Shown here: piece after piece, positions 17,171 through 25,274 of the stretch | How the letters are laid out: the number at the start of each line of letters is the position of its first letter | Numbering within the stretch: position 1 is the first letter of the stretch | From: Pseudarthrobacter sp. NIBRBAC000502772 | Lineage (GTDB): Bacteria; Actinomycetota; Actinomycetes; Actinomycetales; Micrococcaceae | Length of the DNA: 64,000 bases | Assembly: GCF_006517235.1 (NCBI RefSeq) | Contig: NZ_CP041188.1 | Span: 2,604,001-2,668,000 of the forward strand | Direction: 5' to 3' | The notes under the pieces: generated by a model | Database searches by the model: none | The model's input: only the letters and a program-made list of their open reading frames with translations | Told to the model about the DNA's origin: nothing | Position numbers and translations under genes: made by a program

Positions 17171-17236
17171 TGCGGTGGAGCGCCCGACGGTCACCCGGAC
17201 CGTCAATTATCGCAACGCTGATGGTGCTCCACCGCA
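17171..17236. repeat. 11-bp inverted repeat, unassigned
   Basis: TGCGGTGGAGC (17171-17181) is the exact reverse complement of 17226-17236, with 44 bases between, and a smaller CGGTC/GACCG pair lies inside. It sits between the small ORF and the adenylate kinase gene. It may be a terminator or part of the kinase leader. Confidence 0.4.
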
Positions 17237-17308
17237 GCCCACGGCTAGCCCGAGGACTGAGTCGCCCTAGCGATGAACCAACACTTACTACACAAAAGGC
17301 CAGACACT

Positions 17309-17908
17309 ATGAGAATGCTCATTATCGGACCGCCCGGTTCCGGAAAAGGAACGCAGGCGGAGCGCATTTCCATGCGCCTTGGCGTTGTGACGATTTCCAC
17401 CGGCGATACCTTCCGGGCGAACGTGAAGGGCGGGACGCCGCTCGGCGTCGAAGCCAAGAAGTACCTTGATGCCGGGGACTTCGTTCCGGACAGTGTCACC
17501 AACAAGATGGTGCGGGACCGGCTCAGCGAGCCCGACGTCGGGAACGGCTTTTTGCTGGACGGTTACCCCCGCACCACCGCCCAGGTGGACTACCTCGACC
17601 AGATCCTGGCCAAGGCAAACGAACGGCTCGACCTTGTCCTTCAGCTCACAGCCGACGACGACGAACTTGTCCACCGGCTGCTCGGCCGGGCCCAGGATAA
17701 AGGCCGAAGCGACGACAATGATGTCGTCATCCGCCACCGCCTCGACCTGTATCACGAACAGACCGAAGCCGTCGTGGCCAACTACGCCGAACGCGGAATC
17801 CTGACGCGGGTTGAGGGCAGTGGCGCCGTCGACGAAGTCACCGACCGGCTAATGCGTGCCGTTAGCGCCAGCTTTAGTCCCACCACCCTGATGCCCGCTT
17901 TCCCGTAG
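17309..17908 (+). CDS. adk: Adenylate kinase, short form without LID domain
   Basis: 199-residue nucleoside monophosphate kinase (AMP + ATP to 2 ADP). Start 17309 (MRMLIIGPPGSGKGTQAERI), with the P-loop at residues 6-14; the frame opens at 17273. The NMP-binding part shows ISTGDTFRANVKGGTPLG and FLLDGYPRTTAQ; the LID is reduced to GRAQDKGRSDDNDVVIRHRL, as in the short adenylate kinases of actinobacteria. The housekeeping adk normally lies beside secY in the ribosomal protein cluster, so this is probably an extra copy. With an AMP-producing acyl-CoA ligase in the same island, AMP recycling is a reasonable inference. Confidence 0.88.
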   Translation: MRMLIIGPPGSGKGTQAERISMRLGVVTISTGDTFRANVKGGTPLGVEAKKYLDAGDFVPDSVTNKMVRDRLSEPDVGNGFLLDGYPRTTAQVDYLDQILAKANERLDLVLQLTADDDELVHRLLGRAQDKGRSDDNDVVIRHRLDLYHEQTEAVVANYAERGILTRVEGSGAVDEVTDRLMRAVSASFSPTTLMPAFP

Positions 17909-17951
17909 CCTTGACGTCCGCGTATGGACGGACTGTTGAAAGAAGGAACCA

Positions 17952-18415
17952 ATGAGTCTGCCTTCGATTACTCTGACGGGTCACGCCCAAAAGGAAGCGT
18001 GGCAGAACAAGGTTCTTCCGCCCGTGGAGCGGATCAAGGAGGACGTGTGGTCCATCCCCGTCCTGTTCCCTGACAATCCCATGCGCTAACGCTGAGCTAT
18101 TTGCTCTTGGGGGACGGTGACGCGGTTCTGGTCGATCCAGGCTGGGACAGTGATGCCGGTATGGATCATCTGACAATCGGTCTGCGGCATGCCGGCATCG
18201 GTCTCACCGATCTGACGGGCATCGTTGCCACGCACTACCATTCGGACCATTTAGGTATGGCGTGCCGTCTGCGCGCGGCATCGGGAGCATGGATTGCTCT
18301 GGGCGACCGGGAAGTGCGCCGGCTCACCGCGTCCGACGACCTTGACCGTGTCTTGCTCAGCGACCGCGAGGAGTTGACGTCATGGGGAGTGCCCCGGGCA
18401 GGCTTGCCGAGGTAG
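17952..18415 (+). pseudogene. MBL-fold hydrolase, frameshifted and truncated
   Basis: From ATG 17952, behind AGAAGGAACC, the frame encodes VERIKEDVWSIPVLFPDNPM and stops at TAA after PMR. Near 18090 one lost base shifts the family sequence (expected PMRYTLSYLLLGDGD) into another frame. That frame continues LVDPGWDSDAGMDHL and the zinc motif THYHSDHLGM, then ends at 18415 after GVPRAGLPR. A normal family member is about 320 residues, so the C-terminal half is also gone. The normal enzyme would be a zinc hydrolase of thioesters, lactones or similar substrates. Confidence 0.75.
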
Positions 18416-18869
18416 CCATGGACCGTCATGGGAGCCGCGCATCGTGTTGACATGACCGCACGTGTTAGCGGCCATGAAAAACTGCCCATAGGCGGCCAGT
18501 GGAACTGCCCGCCGGTGGCCATGAGATCTGCCCACTTCCTTACTGAACCGTGCTCAAACATAACCGGGACCTCCCAAACCTCACATGTGGCACTACCATT
18601 GCAACGCTCCACGGGCCAACAGTCCACGAGCACCGTCCATGGCAACCCACGGACCCTGTGAAACAGAAGGCCCCGGCCTTCACTTCACCGTCAGAACCCT
18701 TCCCAGCCCGTCCGGACAAAGGCCAATTCCGCCGGGCCACAGGCCCCCGCAGCGCCGCCCTGACACGAGGGATACGTGTCATATCAGGCCGGCGCTGCGC
18801 GGCCGCCCGGCGACAATGGGCCGCTCCGGACGGGCGGGAACTGAACGCCTCACTTCATATCGTCTAGAC
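18416..18869. other. Gene-poor stretch, no supported feature
   Basis: No ORF here has recognisable family motifs. It lies between the truncated MBL gene and a transposase relic, so it is probably insertion-sequence debris. A palindromic bit, ACACGAGGGATACGTGTC (18764-18781), is visible. No element ends could be defined. Confidence 0.4.
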
Positions 18870-19130
18870 GCCACAGCGGCTGAAAACCCACCGTCAGCAC
18901 GTCATCATGAACAGATCAATGCCGACCTCAAAAGAGAGCGTGCTGGCCCATCTGCCCATGGGTATCTTCGCCGCGAACTCGGTCTGGATCGCCGCGCTTG
19001 TGGCACTGGGCTCGAGTTTCGTCGATGGCTCGACAACTCCGCCGGCACCGGCGTCGTCGAGCCAGCCGACGGCGGAACGGCCGAGCGGGACCGCCCCGCC
19101 AAGCGCAATGGTGCTCTTCCCGGCATGTCG
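18870..19130 (+). pseudogene. Transposase C-terminal relic, IS1380-like
   Basis: Two frames together give HHEQINADLK followed by SVLAHLPMGIFAANSVWIAA, closely like the C-terminal signature of IS1380-family transposases (HxQ.I.DLK, ALAHLPSGxFxANxAW). The frame changes between DLK and SVLAHLP near 18930, so the copy is dead. No intact N-terminal part or repeats were found. The assignment rests on remembered motif similarity only. Confidence 0.5.
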
Positions 19131-19248
19131 AGCCAAGGCATTTGCCTCCGTCTGGCGTCATGGTGGTGAGTGTCGCGGTGGCGGGGCTGACGTTTGTTAC
19201 GAGGCGACGGCTACGTCACTGTCCGGGGGTGCCGCTACAGACCGGGTG

Positions 19249-20040
19249 TCAGGATTTGGAGCTGGGTCGACCAGGGATATGGCTAAGAATGGATTTGGTG
19301 AAGCCGCCATCGACGCAGATGTCTTGCCCCGTGACGTAGCCCGATAGCGGGCCTATTAGAAACTCGATCACGTTCGCAATGTCCGTTGGATCTCCAATTC
19401 TTGCCAAGGGGATGATGTTTTCCCTTGCCTTCTTGATCTGGGGATCGGCGTACATTTTTTCGGTCATCCGCGTGTGGGTCATGCCTGGGGAGACCACGTT
19501 GACTCGAATTCCTTCGGGTGCCCATTCCAGCGCGAGTGTTTGGGCCAGCATCGTCAACGCGGCCTTGCTGGGGCTGTAAGCGCCTGATCCAGCGTGTGGT
19601 ATCTGACCAGACATGGAAGAGGTGAAGCAGGCGGATCCGCGGCTCTGCCTCAAATGCGGGTGGCTTGCTTTGGCAAGAAGCCACGCGCCGCGAAGGTTCA
19701 CGGCGAACATCTCGTCCCAGTCTTTAAGGGACACGTCGCAGATGGCGCCAGGGTTTGCGATCCCCGCGTTTGCTACTAGTGCGTCCAACCCACCGAACTC
19801 CGCTACCGCTGCTTCTACCAATTTACCTGGCACTTCTGGGTCACCGATGTTGCCCGCCAAAGCGATAGCGGTCCCGCCCATTGACTGGATTGAACGAACG
19901 ACTTGCTCCTGGTTGCCGTTCGAATCGTGTCCTGCCACTGCAATCATCGGGTGGACGCCACGAGCCAGAGCCGCTTCTGCAATTCTCACGCAGGTAGATG
20001 CTCCTATGCCGCTGCTTCCGCCACTTACCAAAGCTCTCAT
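19249..20040 (-). CDS. SDR-family NAD(P)-dependent oxidoreductase
   Basis: 263-residue classical short-chain dehydrogenase. Start at 20040 with AAAGGAG eight bases upstream. The cofactor motif SGGSSGIGAS is at the N-terminus, LVANAGIANPG follows, and the active site is Ser in FTSSMSG with YSPSK. The C-terminal DICVDGGFTKS is typical. Probably oxidises or reduces a hydroxyl of a sugar-derived intermediate, given the isomerase gene just upstream on the same strand (166-bp gap). GC content drops in this part of the window compared with region 1, a possible sign of separate acquisition. Confidence 0.88.
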   Translation of the reverse strand: MRALVSGGSSGIGASTCVRIAEAALARGVHPMIAVAGHDSNGNQEQVVRSIQSMGGTAIALAGNIGDPEVPGKLVEAAVAEFGGLDALVANAGIANPGAICDVSLKDWDEMFAVNLRGAWLLAKASHPHLRQSRGSACFTSSMSGQIPHAGSGAYSPSKAALTMLAQTLALEWAPEGIRVNVVSPGMTHTRMTEKMYADPQIKKARENIIPLARIGDPTDIANVIEFLIGPLSGYVTGQDICVDGGFTKSILSHIPGRPSSKS

Positions 20041-20206
20041 CGCACATACTCCTTTATCAGCGGTTCACATAAGAAATTTCTGCTGCGAAATTTCATAGAA
20101 TCAGGACCTGCCAGGTTGTTGGGTGGTGCAGATCCATTCCCAATGTGAACTATTACAATTTTTCCTGTAGGTCTTCGACTACCGTGCCGCGATCTCAAAC
20201 TTGGGG

Positions 20207-21028
20207 CTAGTTTGCCAGTTCCCAGCCTTGATCTTTGAGGTCCTGCATCGCTTTCTTGAATTCTTGCACGGGGTTCTCCTCGCGAATGATCTCAAGAACA
20301 ACGTTATTGACTCCGCACGTTTCGTTGACGGCGTTGCCCAGTCCCTTCCAGTCGATCACTCCGGTGCCGATCGGATCGTGACCCCAGGTCTCCGTGCCCG
20401 TATCAGAAATATGCGCTAGTCCAATTGATCCGTGATGGGAGAGCAAGCTCTGTACGGGATCTTCTCCGATGTAGGCAGCGTTGGCGACGTCGTACACAAT
20501 CTTGACTGCGTCGTCGTTGATGGTGTTTACGACGCCTGCCAAGTCCTGGATGGTTGGAGTGAAGCAATAGGGAGTGTTTTCGAAAAGTAGTCGTGTGCCG
20601 GCCTGTTTAGCCAGTGGGATGAGATTCTCCAGGCTCTCGTACATCCACCCGTAAACCCGCTCCAGCGAAGGTGAAATCATTGGGCGTCTTGTGCCAGGGG
20701 AGATGACAACCTCGGGGACATCCCAGGCTGCGGCCAGGTCAATCACCGATTTGATGTGCTCGACGCTTTTGCGACGCATATTGGCGCCGGGGCTGGCCAG
20801 GTTGATGTCATAGCCGCCCGCGTTCAGCGACCTGATTTTGGCGCCGTAGTCATTGAGCCTTGCATAGCTTGCTGAACGCTCCGAACCTGACATTTCATCC
20901 GGCCAGCAATGGGGTGAACTGATGGGAACTTCAAACGTTTTATACCCGTTGGTGACCAATTCAGCTATCGCATCAATTGCCGTCGATGACCATAAATAAG
21001 AAAAGGTGTTAATAATAATTTGGTTCAT
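20207..21028 (-). CDS. TIM-barrel sugar isomerase/epimerase (xylose-isomerase-like, AP endonuclease 2 fold)
   Basis: 273-residue protein of the IolE/IolI/tagatose-epimerase superfamily. Start 21028 (MNQIIINTFSYLW), with AAGGA upstream; the frame opens at 21079. Metal and active-site features lie in LLFENTPYCFTPT (Glu), VKIVYDVANAAYIGED (Asp) and LAHISDTGTETWGHDPIGTG (His), ending with LEIIREENP (Glu), the usual four-ligand divalent metal site. It is AT-richer than neighbours. The substrate is unknown; the family carries out 1,2-hydrogen shifts, epimerisation, dehydration, or keto-glycoside cleavage. Confidence 0.87.
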   Translation of the reverse strand: MNQIIINTFSYLWSSTAIDAIAELVTNGYKTFEVPISSPHCWPDEMSGSERSASYARLNDYGAKIRSLNAGGYDINLASPGANMRRKSVEHIKSVIDLAAAWDVPEVVISPGTRRPMISPSLERVYGWMYESLENLIPLAKQAGTRLLFENTPYCFTPTIQDLAGVVNTINDDAVKIVYDVANAAYIGEDPVQSLLSHHGSIGLAHISDTGTETWGHDPIGTGVIDWKGLGNAVNETCGVNNVVLEIIREENPVQEFKKAMQDLKDQGWELAN

Positions 21029-21200
21029 TTGAAGGTATCCTTTCAGTTCTTCGCCTATGGAGAAGAAGCGTTCATTCATAACGCATTGTCAATCGCGCTC
21101 TGGGGGTCGTCGGCGCGGGCAAGGCGGCTCGACGAGACCTCGCGCAGCCACGCCCCTTCTTGCCCAGGCGGGCCGCCGGACTAGTTGGCAATTAGTGTGC

Positions 21201-22613
21201 CTACCGGGATCGCACAGCCTCGTCTGCGGCCTGCGGAGTGCTCAGGAGCAGGCGTTCGCCTTCGAGTACCTCGGGGTCGGCGGGAGCTACGGTGGCTCGG
21301 GCGGCGCGGCTGCCGGTCTCCGGGAGGGTGAAGTAGACGATGAGGCTGAGGGCGACAATGGCGATCATGTAGACCGCGACGAGCATTGGCTGTCCGGCGC
21401 CGACGAACGCAGCGGCGATCAGCGGCGCGGTGCCACCGAAGACGGCAATCACGATTTGGTGTGCGAAGCCGATGCCCGATACCCGTACCGAAGCTGGGAA
21501 CAGTTCGGCCTGGATGGTTGGATAGACCGACTGCCAGATACCGAGAACAACCCACCCGGACGCCGATACCAGGACGTATACCCAGAAGCCCGGCTGGTTC
21601 AGCAGCAGGAGCATGGGGTAGAAGAGAACGATCATGCCGATGGCGCCGATGATGGGGAAGATTTTGCGTCGGCCGAGTCGATCAGAGAGCGCGGCGCAGG
21701 TCGGAACGATGATTACGAGCAAGGCCAGTCCGATAACACTCCCGGCCAGAGTGGAGGACAGGTCCCGGCCGGTGGTGAGCTTGGCGTAGGTGGGAAGGAA
21801 GGTGGCCCAGGTGTAGTAGGCCACGGCCGGGGCAGAGAGCGCTGCTGCCTGCAGCAGCGCCTTCGGGTGTTCGCGAAGGAGTTCCATCAGGCGGGCCGCG
21901 GCGGACTTGTGATCCACGAGGGACTCTGCCTCAAACTCAGGGGTCTCCTCTGCCCGGGCCCTCAAGATAAGGCCGACGATGCCGAGGATGCCACCCACGA
22001 CGAATGGGATGCGCCAGCCCCAGGCGGCGAGGTCGGCGGGTGAATAGGATGATGTCACCAGTGCCGCGGCGCCAGTCGCTACGAGGGTCGCAAGGCCGCT
22101 CGCCATGTTGGTGAAGGAACCGAACAGGCCCCTCCGGTTCGCTGGAGCGTGCTCAACCATGAACGCGATGGCGCTCTGTCCCTCGCTACCGGCCGAGATG
22201 CCCTGGATGATGCGTGCGACCAGAAAGAGAACGGGCGCAGCGTAGCCGATGGTCGCAAACGACGGCGTGAGGCCGATGATGAGCGAGCCGAGCGCCATGC
22301 CGGAGACGGACAGCGTCAGGATGAGCCTTCGGCCGAAACGGTCGGCCAGTGGAGAGATGATGATGCCGCTGAGCGGGCGTACAACAAACCCGACGGCGTA
22401 GGCGAGCAGTGCCGCGATCAAGGAGGCGAACGGGGAATCACTTGGAAATATTTGTGATGAGAACACCGCTGCCAGGAGCCCGTAAATGTACCAGTCGTAC
22501 CACTCCACGAAGTGGCCGATCGTGCCTGCAACGATGTTGTGGCGGCTGCGGCCGGGCGCTTTGGGATGATCGGAAGGGTCCGGGCTGCGGAGGGCATCTT
22601 GCGAGGTCTTCAT
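21201..22613 (-). CDS. MFS transporter, metabolite:H+ symporter (MHS) family
   Basis: 470-residue 12-helix membrane transporter. Start 22613 (MKTSQDALRS) has GGAGAG four bases upstream; an in-frame ATG at 22625 and open frame to 22811 are less likely. The opening HFVEWYDWYIYGLLA is the MHS signature, followed by LADRFGRRLILTLSVSG and a long central loop before the second six helices (SDRLGRRKIFPIIGAIGMI). This family imports organic acids or polar metabolites (shikimate, citrate, proline/betaine types). The upstream 330 bp contain a tandem/inverted repeat block and a LacI-type promoter-operator, so it likely belongs to the regulon of the LacI gene at 25267. Confidence 0.9.
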   Translation of the reverse strand: MKTSQDALRSPDPSDHPKAPGRSRHNIVAGTIGHFVEWYDWYIYGLLAAVFSSQIFPSDSPFASLIAALLAYAVGFVVRPLSGIIISPLADRFGRRLILTLSVSGMALGSLIIGLTPSFATIGYAAPVLFLVARIIQGISAGSEGQSAIAFMVEHAPANRRGLFGSFTNMASGLATLVATGAAALVTSSYSPADLAAWGWRIPFVVGGILGIVGLILRARAEETPEFEAESLVDHKSAAARLMELLREHPKALLQAAALSAPAVAYYTWATFLPTYAKLTTGRDLSSTLAGSVIGLALLVIIVPTCAALSDRLGRRKIFPIIGAIGMIVLFYPMLLLLNQPGFWVYVLVSASGWVVLGIWQSVYPTIQAELFPASVRVSGIGFAHQIVIAVFGGTAPLIAAAFVGAGQPMLVAVYMIAIVALSLIVYFTLPETGSRAARATVAPADPEVLEGERLLLSTPQAADEAVRSR

Positions 22614-22653
22614 TGAACTCTCCATATTTTCACGTTTGTTGCGGACGGGTATT

Positions 22654-22714
22654 GGACGATTTCCCGGATACCTGATTTCCCGGACACCTGATGGGGGTAT
22701 GCGGGAAATCGTCC
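22654..22714. repeat. Three copies of a 16-bp unit, two direct and one inverted
   Basis: GATTTCCCGGATACCT (22658-22673) is followed directly by GATTTCCCGGACACCT (22674-22689). A third copy lies inverted at about 22694-22710 (reverse complement GATTTCCCGCATACCC). The outer 13 bases (22654-22666 and 22702-22714) form a perfect inverted repeat. The block sits 40-100 bp upstream of the MHS transporter start, in its untranslated leader. It may be an operator cluster for a second regulator or a leader hairpin. Confidence 0.6.
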
Positions 22715-22814
22715 GGCTGTAACTCGGCTCGACGGACAATCGACCGCCAAGACCAACAGCCAGAGCAGCTTGCAGCGGGGCAGAAGCTGATCCAGGCTCC
22801 CCATATTTCATAAA

Positions 22815-22875
22815 TGAGATCGGTTGCTGAGATCGGTTGCAAGCAACGATACGGATGAAAAGTGATCCTTGTCAA
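22815..22875 (-). promoter_or_regulatory. LacI-type promoter/operator A (toward the MHS transporter)
   Basis: On the minus strand TTGACA (22870-22875), 17-18 bases, and a weak -10 (GTATCG or TATCGT, 22846-22852) are followed by two perfect tandem copies of the 13-bp unit TGAGATCGGTTGC (plus-strand orientation, 22815-22827 and 22828-22840). The same arrangement occurs at 24211, 30208 and 37817. Confidence 0.75.
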
Positions 22876-22950
22876 CGTCTCGTGGGCTCGCGGCGCGGAT
22901 ATCGAAGACAGGCCTCCGACTCAGTGCCTAATCGCCTGACGGGGTTCACG

Positions 22951-23496
22951 TCAATCGACCGGAAGGGGCGCCTCATTGTTGAAGTCCTGGAAATGCACTC
23001 CTGACCAGGCGCACTCCAGGCTGCCGTATACCGACCAGTAGTCATCCCAGTGGGCAAGTTTCCACTGGTCTCGCTCCAGTCCGCGGCGGGTGAGCCGCGT
23101 ACGTAGAAGGTCTTGAGGTACCCGGACCCGTATTACGGTGATCGCCGGCGACGGCCATTGGAATTTCTCTGCCATGCGTCTCAGATAGTCTGGGTCTCCG
23201 AAATAGGCTCCAAAGGGAGCGTCAAGGACCACTGACCGGCCGAGACGCAGGTTTATCCCCGCCACGTCCATCAGAGTCTGGTACTCGAGGGGCAGCAAAT
23301 TTCGGCGATAGTAGTCGTTGGACTCGCGGTCGCTGGGATCATGCCCGGTAGCGGTCAGCGCGAATTCGACGAAGCGGCCACTGACCCGGTCCTTGTCCAG
23401 GTACGCAGCCCCGTGCTCTTGTGCTGTTTGCTGGGCAATCGTTGTTTTCCCTGAGCCGGCAGGACCGATGACAATGAAGACTTTGGGGGCGGTCAT
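22951..23496 (-). CDS. P-loop kinase of the AAA_33/gluconokinase-like type
   Basis: 181-residue P-loop protein. Start 23496 (MTAPKVFIVIGPAGSGKTTI) overlaps the aldolase stop as ATGA; the open frame to 23628 is inside the aldolase gene. Walker A is GPAGSGKT at residues 11-18, followed by GAAYLDKDRVSGRF and a VVLDAPFGAYF Walker-B-like strand. Arg residues in RTRLTRRGLERDQWKL suit the nucleotide-binding lid. It probably phosphorylates a sugar acid or small metabolite before aldol cleavage. This is inferred from its coupling to a KDPG-type aldolase. Confidence 0.78.
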   Translation of the reverse strand: MTAPKVFIVIGPAGSGKTTIAQQTAQEHGAAYLDKDRVSGRFVEFALTATGHDPSDRESNDYYRRNLLPLEYQTLMDVAGINLRLGRSVVLDAPFGAYFGDPDYLRRMAEKFQWPSPAITVIRVRVPQDLLRTRLTRRGLERDQWKLAHWDDYWSVYGSLECAWSGVHFQDFNNEAPLPVD

Positions 23497-24140
23497 TGGC
23501 GGGCCTCTGCTACAGCTGACAGGAACTCCTTGGCGGCCTCGGTGACGCGGGAGAAGTCGCCATCGGGTTGCCATGCTTTCGTCACGTAGCTGCCCACGCC
23601 GACGCCGGCCACGCCTGCCGCGAACCATTCGCCCACGTTCTCTACGGTTACGCCGCCAGCCGGCATGATCGGCAGATGCGCCAGCGGAGCCAGCACGGAC
23701 TTCGCGTAGGAGACTCCGCCGGCCTCTGTCGGGAAGAGCTTGATGATGTCGGCGCCTGCTTCGGCGGACTCAAGGAGCTCGGTTGGTGTATAGGCGCCGC
23801 TGATTGTCGGCACCTGGTACCGGTTTGCGGTACGGATCATCGCGGGGTTCAGCTGAGGACTGACGAGGAACTGAGCGCCGGCCCGAATGCATTCATACGC
23901 TGAGTGCTCGTCCAGCACTGTTCCGGCACCGATTGCCACTCCGGTGGAGCCGTGTTTGGCCGCGAGCCGACGGATCACGTCGACAGCGCCTGGAATTGAA
24001 AGCGTGATCTCGAGTGCCCGGAAACCTCCTTCGATAGCAGCTTCCGCAACGCGCTCGGCAACCTCCGCGTTCTCCAGCCGCACGATGAGGACGGCCCCTG
24101 ACTCGTGGATGGTTTGCAGGGTGCGGAGTTTCTTGTGCAT
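23493..24140 (-). CDS. 2-keto-3-deoxy-phosphogluconate-type aldolase (KDPG/KHG aldolase)
   Basis: 215-residue class I aldolase of the Eda/DgoA family, cleaving a 2-keto-3-deoxy(-phospho) sugar acid to pyruvate and an aldehyde. The Schiff-base lysine is in ADIIKLFPTEAGG. GFRALEITLSIPGAVDVIRRL carries the general base Glu, and IGAGTVLDEHSA and PIMPAGGVTVENVGEWFAAG complete the family signature. It overlaps the kinase gene by four bases and diverges from the oxidoreductase at 24288, with a LacI-type operator between them. Confidence 0.93.
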   Translation of the reverse strand: MHKKLRTLQTIHESGAVLIVRLENAEVAERVAEAAIEGGFRALEITLSIPGAVDVIRRLAAKHGSTGVAIGAGTVLDEHSAYECIRAGAQFLVSPQLNPAMIRTANRYQVPTISGAYTPTELLESAEAGADIIKLFPTEAGGVSYAKSVLAPLAHLPIMPAGGVTVENVGEWFAAGVAGVGVGSYVTKAWQPDGDFSRVTEAAKEFLSAVAEARQ

Positions 24141-24210
24141 GTTGGCCTCTCTCTGGCCGGGTATCTCTTACTTCTTGAGCGACCCGACCCCTTGTTGGTG
24201 TTTAGTTCCG

Positions 24211-24269
24211 TTGACAAACTCTCCCACCATCCATAGTGTTATTGCAACCGATCTCAGCAACCGATCTCA
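24211..24269 (+). promoter_or_regulatory. LacI-type promoter/operator B (toward the oxidoreductase-LacI operon)
   Basis: TTGACA (24211-24216), 17 bases, TAGTGT (24234-24239), then two perfect tandem units GCAACCGATCTCA at 24244-24256 and 24257-24269, placed over the expected transcription start. TGCAACCGATCTCA fits the general LacI-family operator TGNAANCGNTTNCA with one mismatch. The site may also influence the divergent aldolase-kinase genes. Confidence 0.8.
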
Positions 24270-24287
24270 TGCAAGGAGGTATTGCGG

Positions 24288-25274
24288 TTGACTTACGTAC
24301 GCACAATCATTCTTGGTGCTTCCCATTGGCATGTTCCGCTCTGCGCGCCGGCCATTGCCGAAGTGCACGAGGTGATCGGAGTCAGTGACGAGGATGTATC
24401 CCGCGTGCAGGTGCAGGACCTGGCCGAAGGCTGGGGGGCGCCGGTTGAAGCCGACTGGCAGAAGCTGGTTGATCTCCCTGATGTCGGACTTGCATATGTC
24501 TTTGGTCCCCATGAGGGTATGGCTGAAAAGTGTTTCGCCTTGATCGAGCGCAGTATTCCGTTCGTCGTGGAAAAGCCATTGGGCACTTCCCTTGACGAGC
24601 TTTCTGCCGTACGTCAGGCCGCCGAGGCTGCTGGCGTGCCTGTCACTGTCCCCCTGGTCCAGCGCGGCGGACCCACAGATCAGTGGCTTGCCAAGGCAGG
24701 ACGGCCCGCTTACCAGCGAACCTCATTTATTGCTGGTCCACCATCCCGGTATCTCGATAATGCCAATCCCTGGATGCTCGACCCGGTCAAGGCGGGCGGG
24801 GGGTGTCTGGCGAACCTGGGTCCACATTTTGTTGAGCTGTTCCTCAGGGGCAGCGGCGAGACTGCAGCACATGTGGACTCCCGGCTCTCATCGTTTCTTC
24901 ACAGCCAGGCTGTCGAGGATCATGCCACCCTCATCATCACGACGCCGGAGGGACGCGAAGCCATAGTGGAAGTTGGCTATGCATTCCCTGGCTCGCCGCT
25001 TAAGCGCTACTGCAGCTTCACCTCGGTCGGTGAGGCAGGATTCGCCTCAGTTGATTCGGACGGTACAGCTACGTTCACGGCATTGGATGGCAGCACGGAG
25101 GTCGACAAGATCAATGTGGATAGCGACCCTCTTTACGATCCGTTTGTGCGGAGCGTCGCCCGGACGCTGGATGATGGATTCCGGGGTCTGCCGACGCTGG
25201 CCCAGCTCGAAGACGTTATGCGCCCGATTTGGCAGGCCTATGACGACCAGCACGGAGGAAGAGAACATGCCTGA
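24288..25274 (+). CDS. Gfo/Idh/MocA-family oxidoreductase (atypical Rossmann loop)
   Basis: 328-residue NAD(P)-dependent sugar oxidoreductase. TTG 24288 is chosen as start because AAGGAGG (24273-24279) lies eight bases upstream; TTG 24282 would be only two bases from it. The N-terminal nucleotide strand reads IILGASHWHVPLC, so the usual GxGxxG is replaced by a GASHWH loop. The EKP catalytic motif is intact (VVEKPLGTSLDEL), and FSGG-type C-terminal sheet sequence follows (NPWMLDPVKAGGGCLANLGPHFVEL with the family His). It probably oxidises a ring hydroxyl of a sugar or cyclitol. It overlaps the LacI gene by eight bases. Confidence 0.88.
   Translation: MTYVRTIILGASHWHVPLCAPAIAEVHEVIGVSDEDVSRVQVQDLAEGWGAPVEADWQKLVDLPDVGLAYVFGPHEGMAEKCFALIERSIPFVVEKPLGTSLDELSAVRQAAEAAGVPVTVPLVQRGGPTDQWLAKAGRPAYQRTSFIAGPPSRYLDNANPWMLDPVKAGGGCLANLGPHFVELFLRGSGETAAHVDSRLSSFLHSQAVEDHATLIITTPEGREAIVEVGYAFPGSPLKRYCSFTSVGEAGFASVDSDGTATFTALDGSTEVDKINVDSDPLYDPFVRSVARTLDDGFRGLPTLAQLEDVMRPIWQAYDDQHGGREHA

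Noticed and set aside
22654..22714. Short CRISPR-like array
   Set aside because: Only two direct units with no spacer between them, one inverted copy, and no cas genes.
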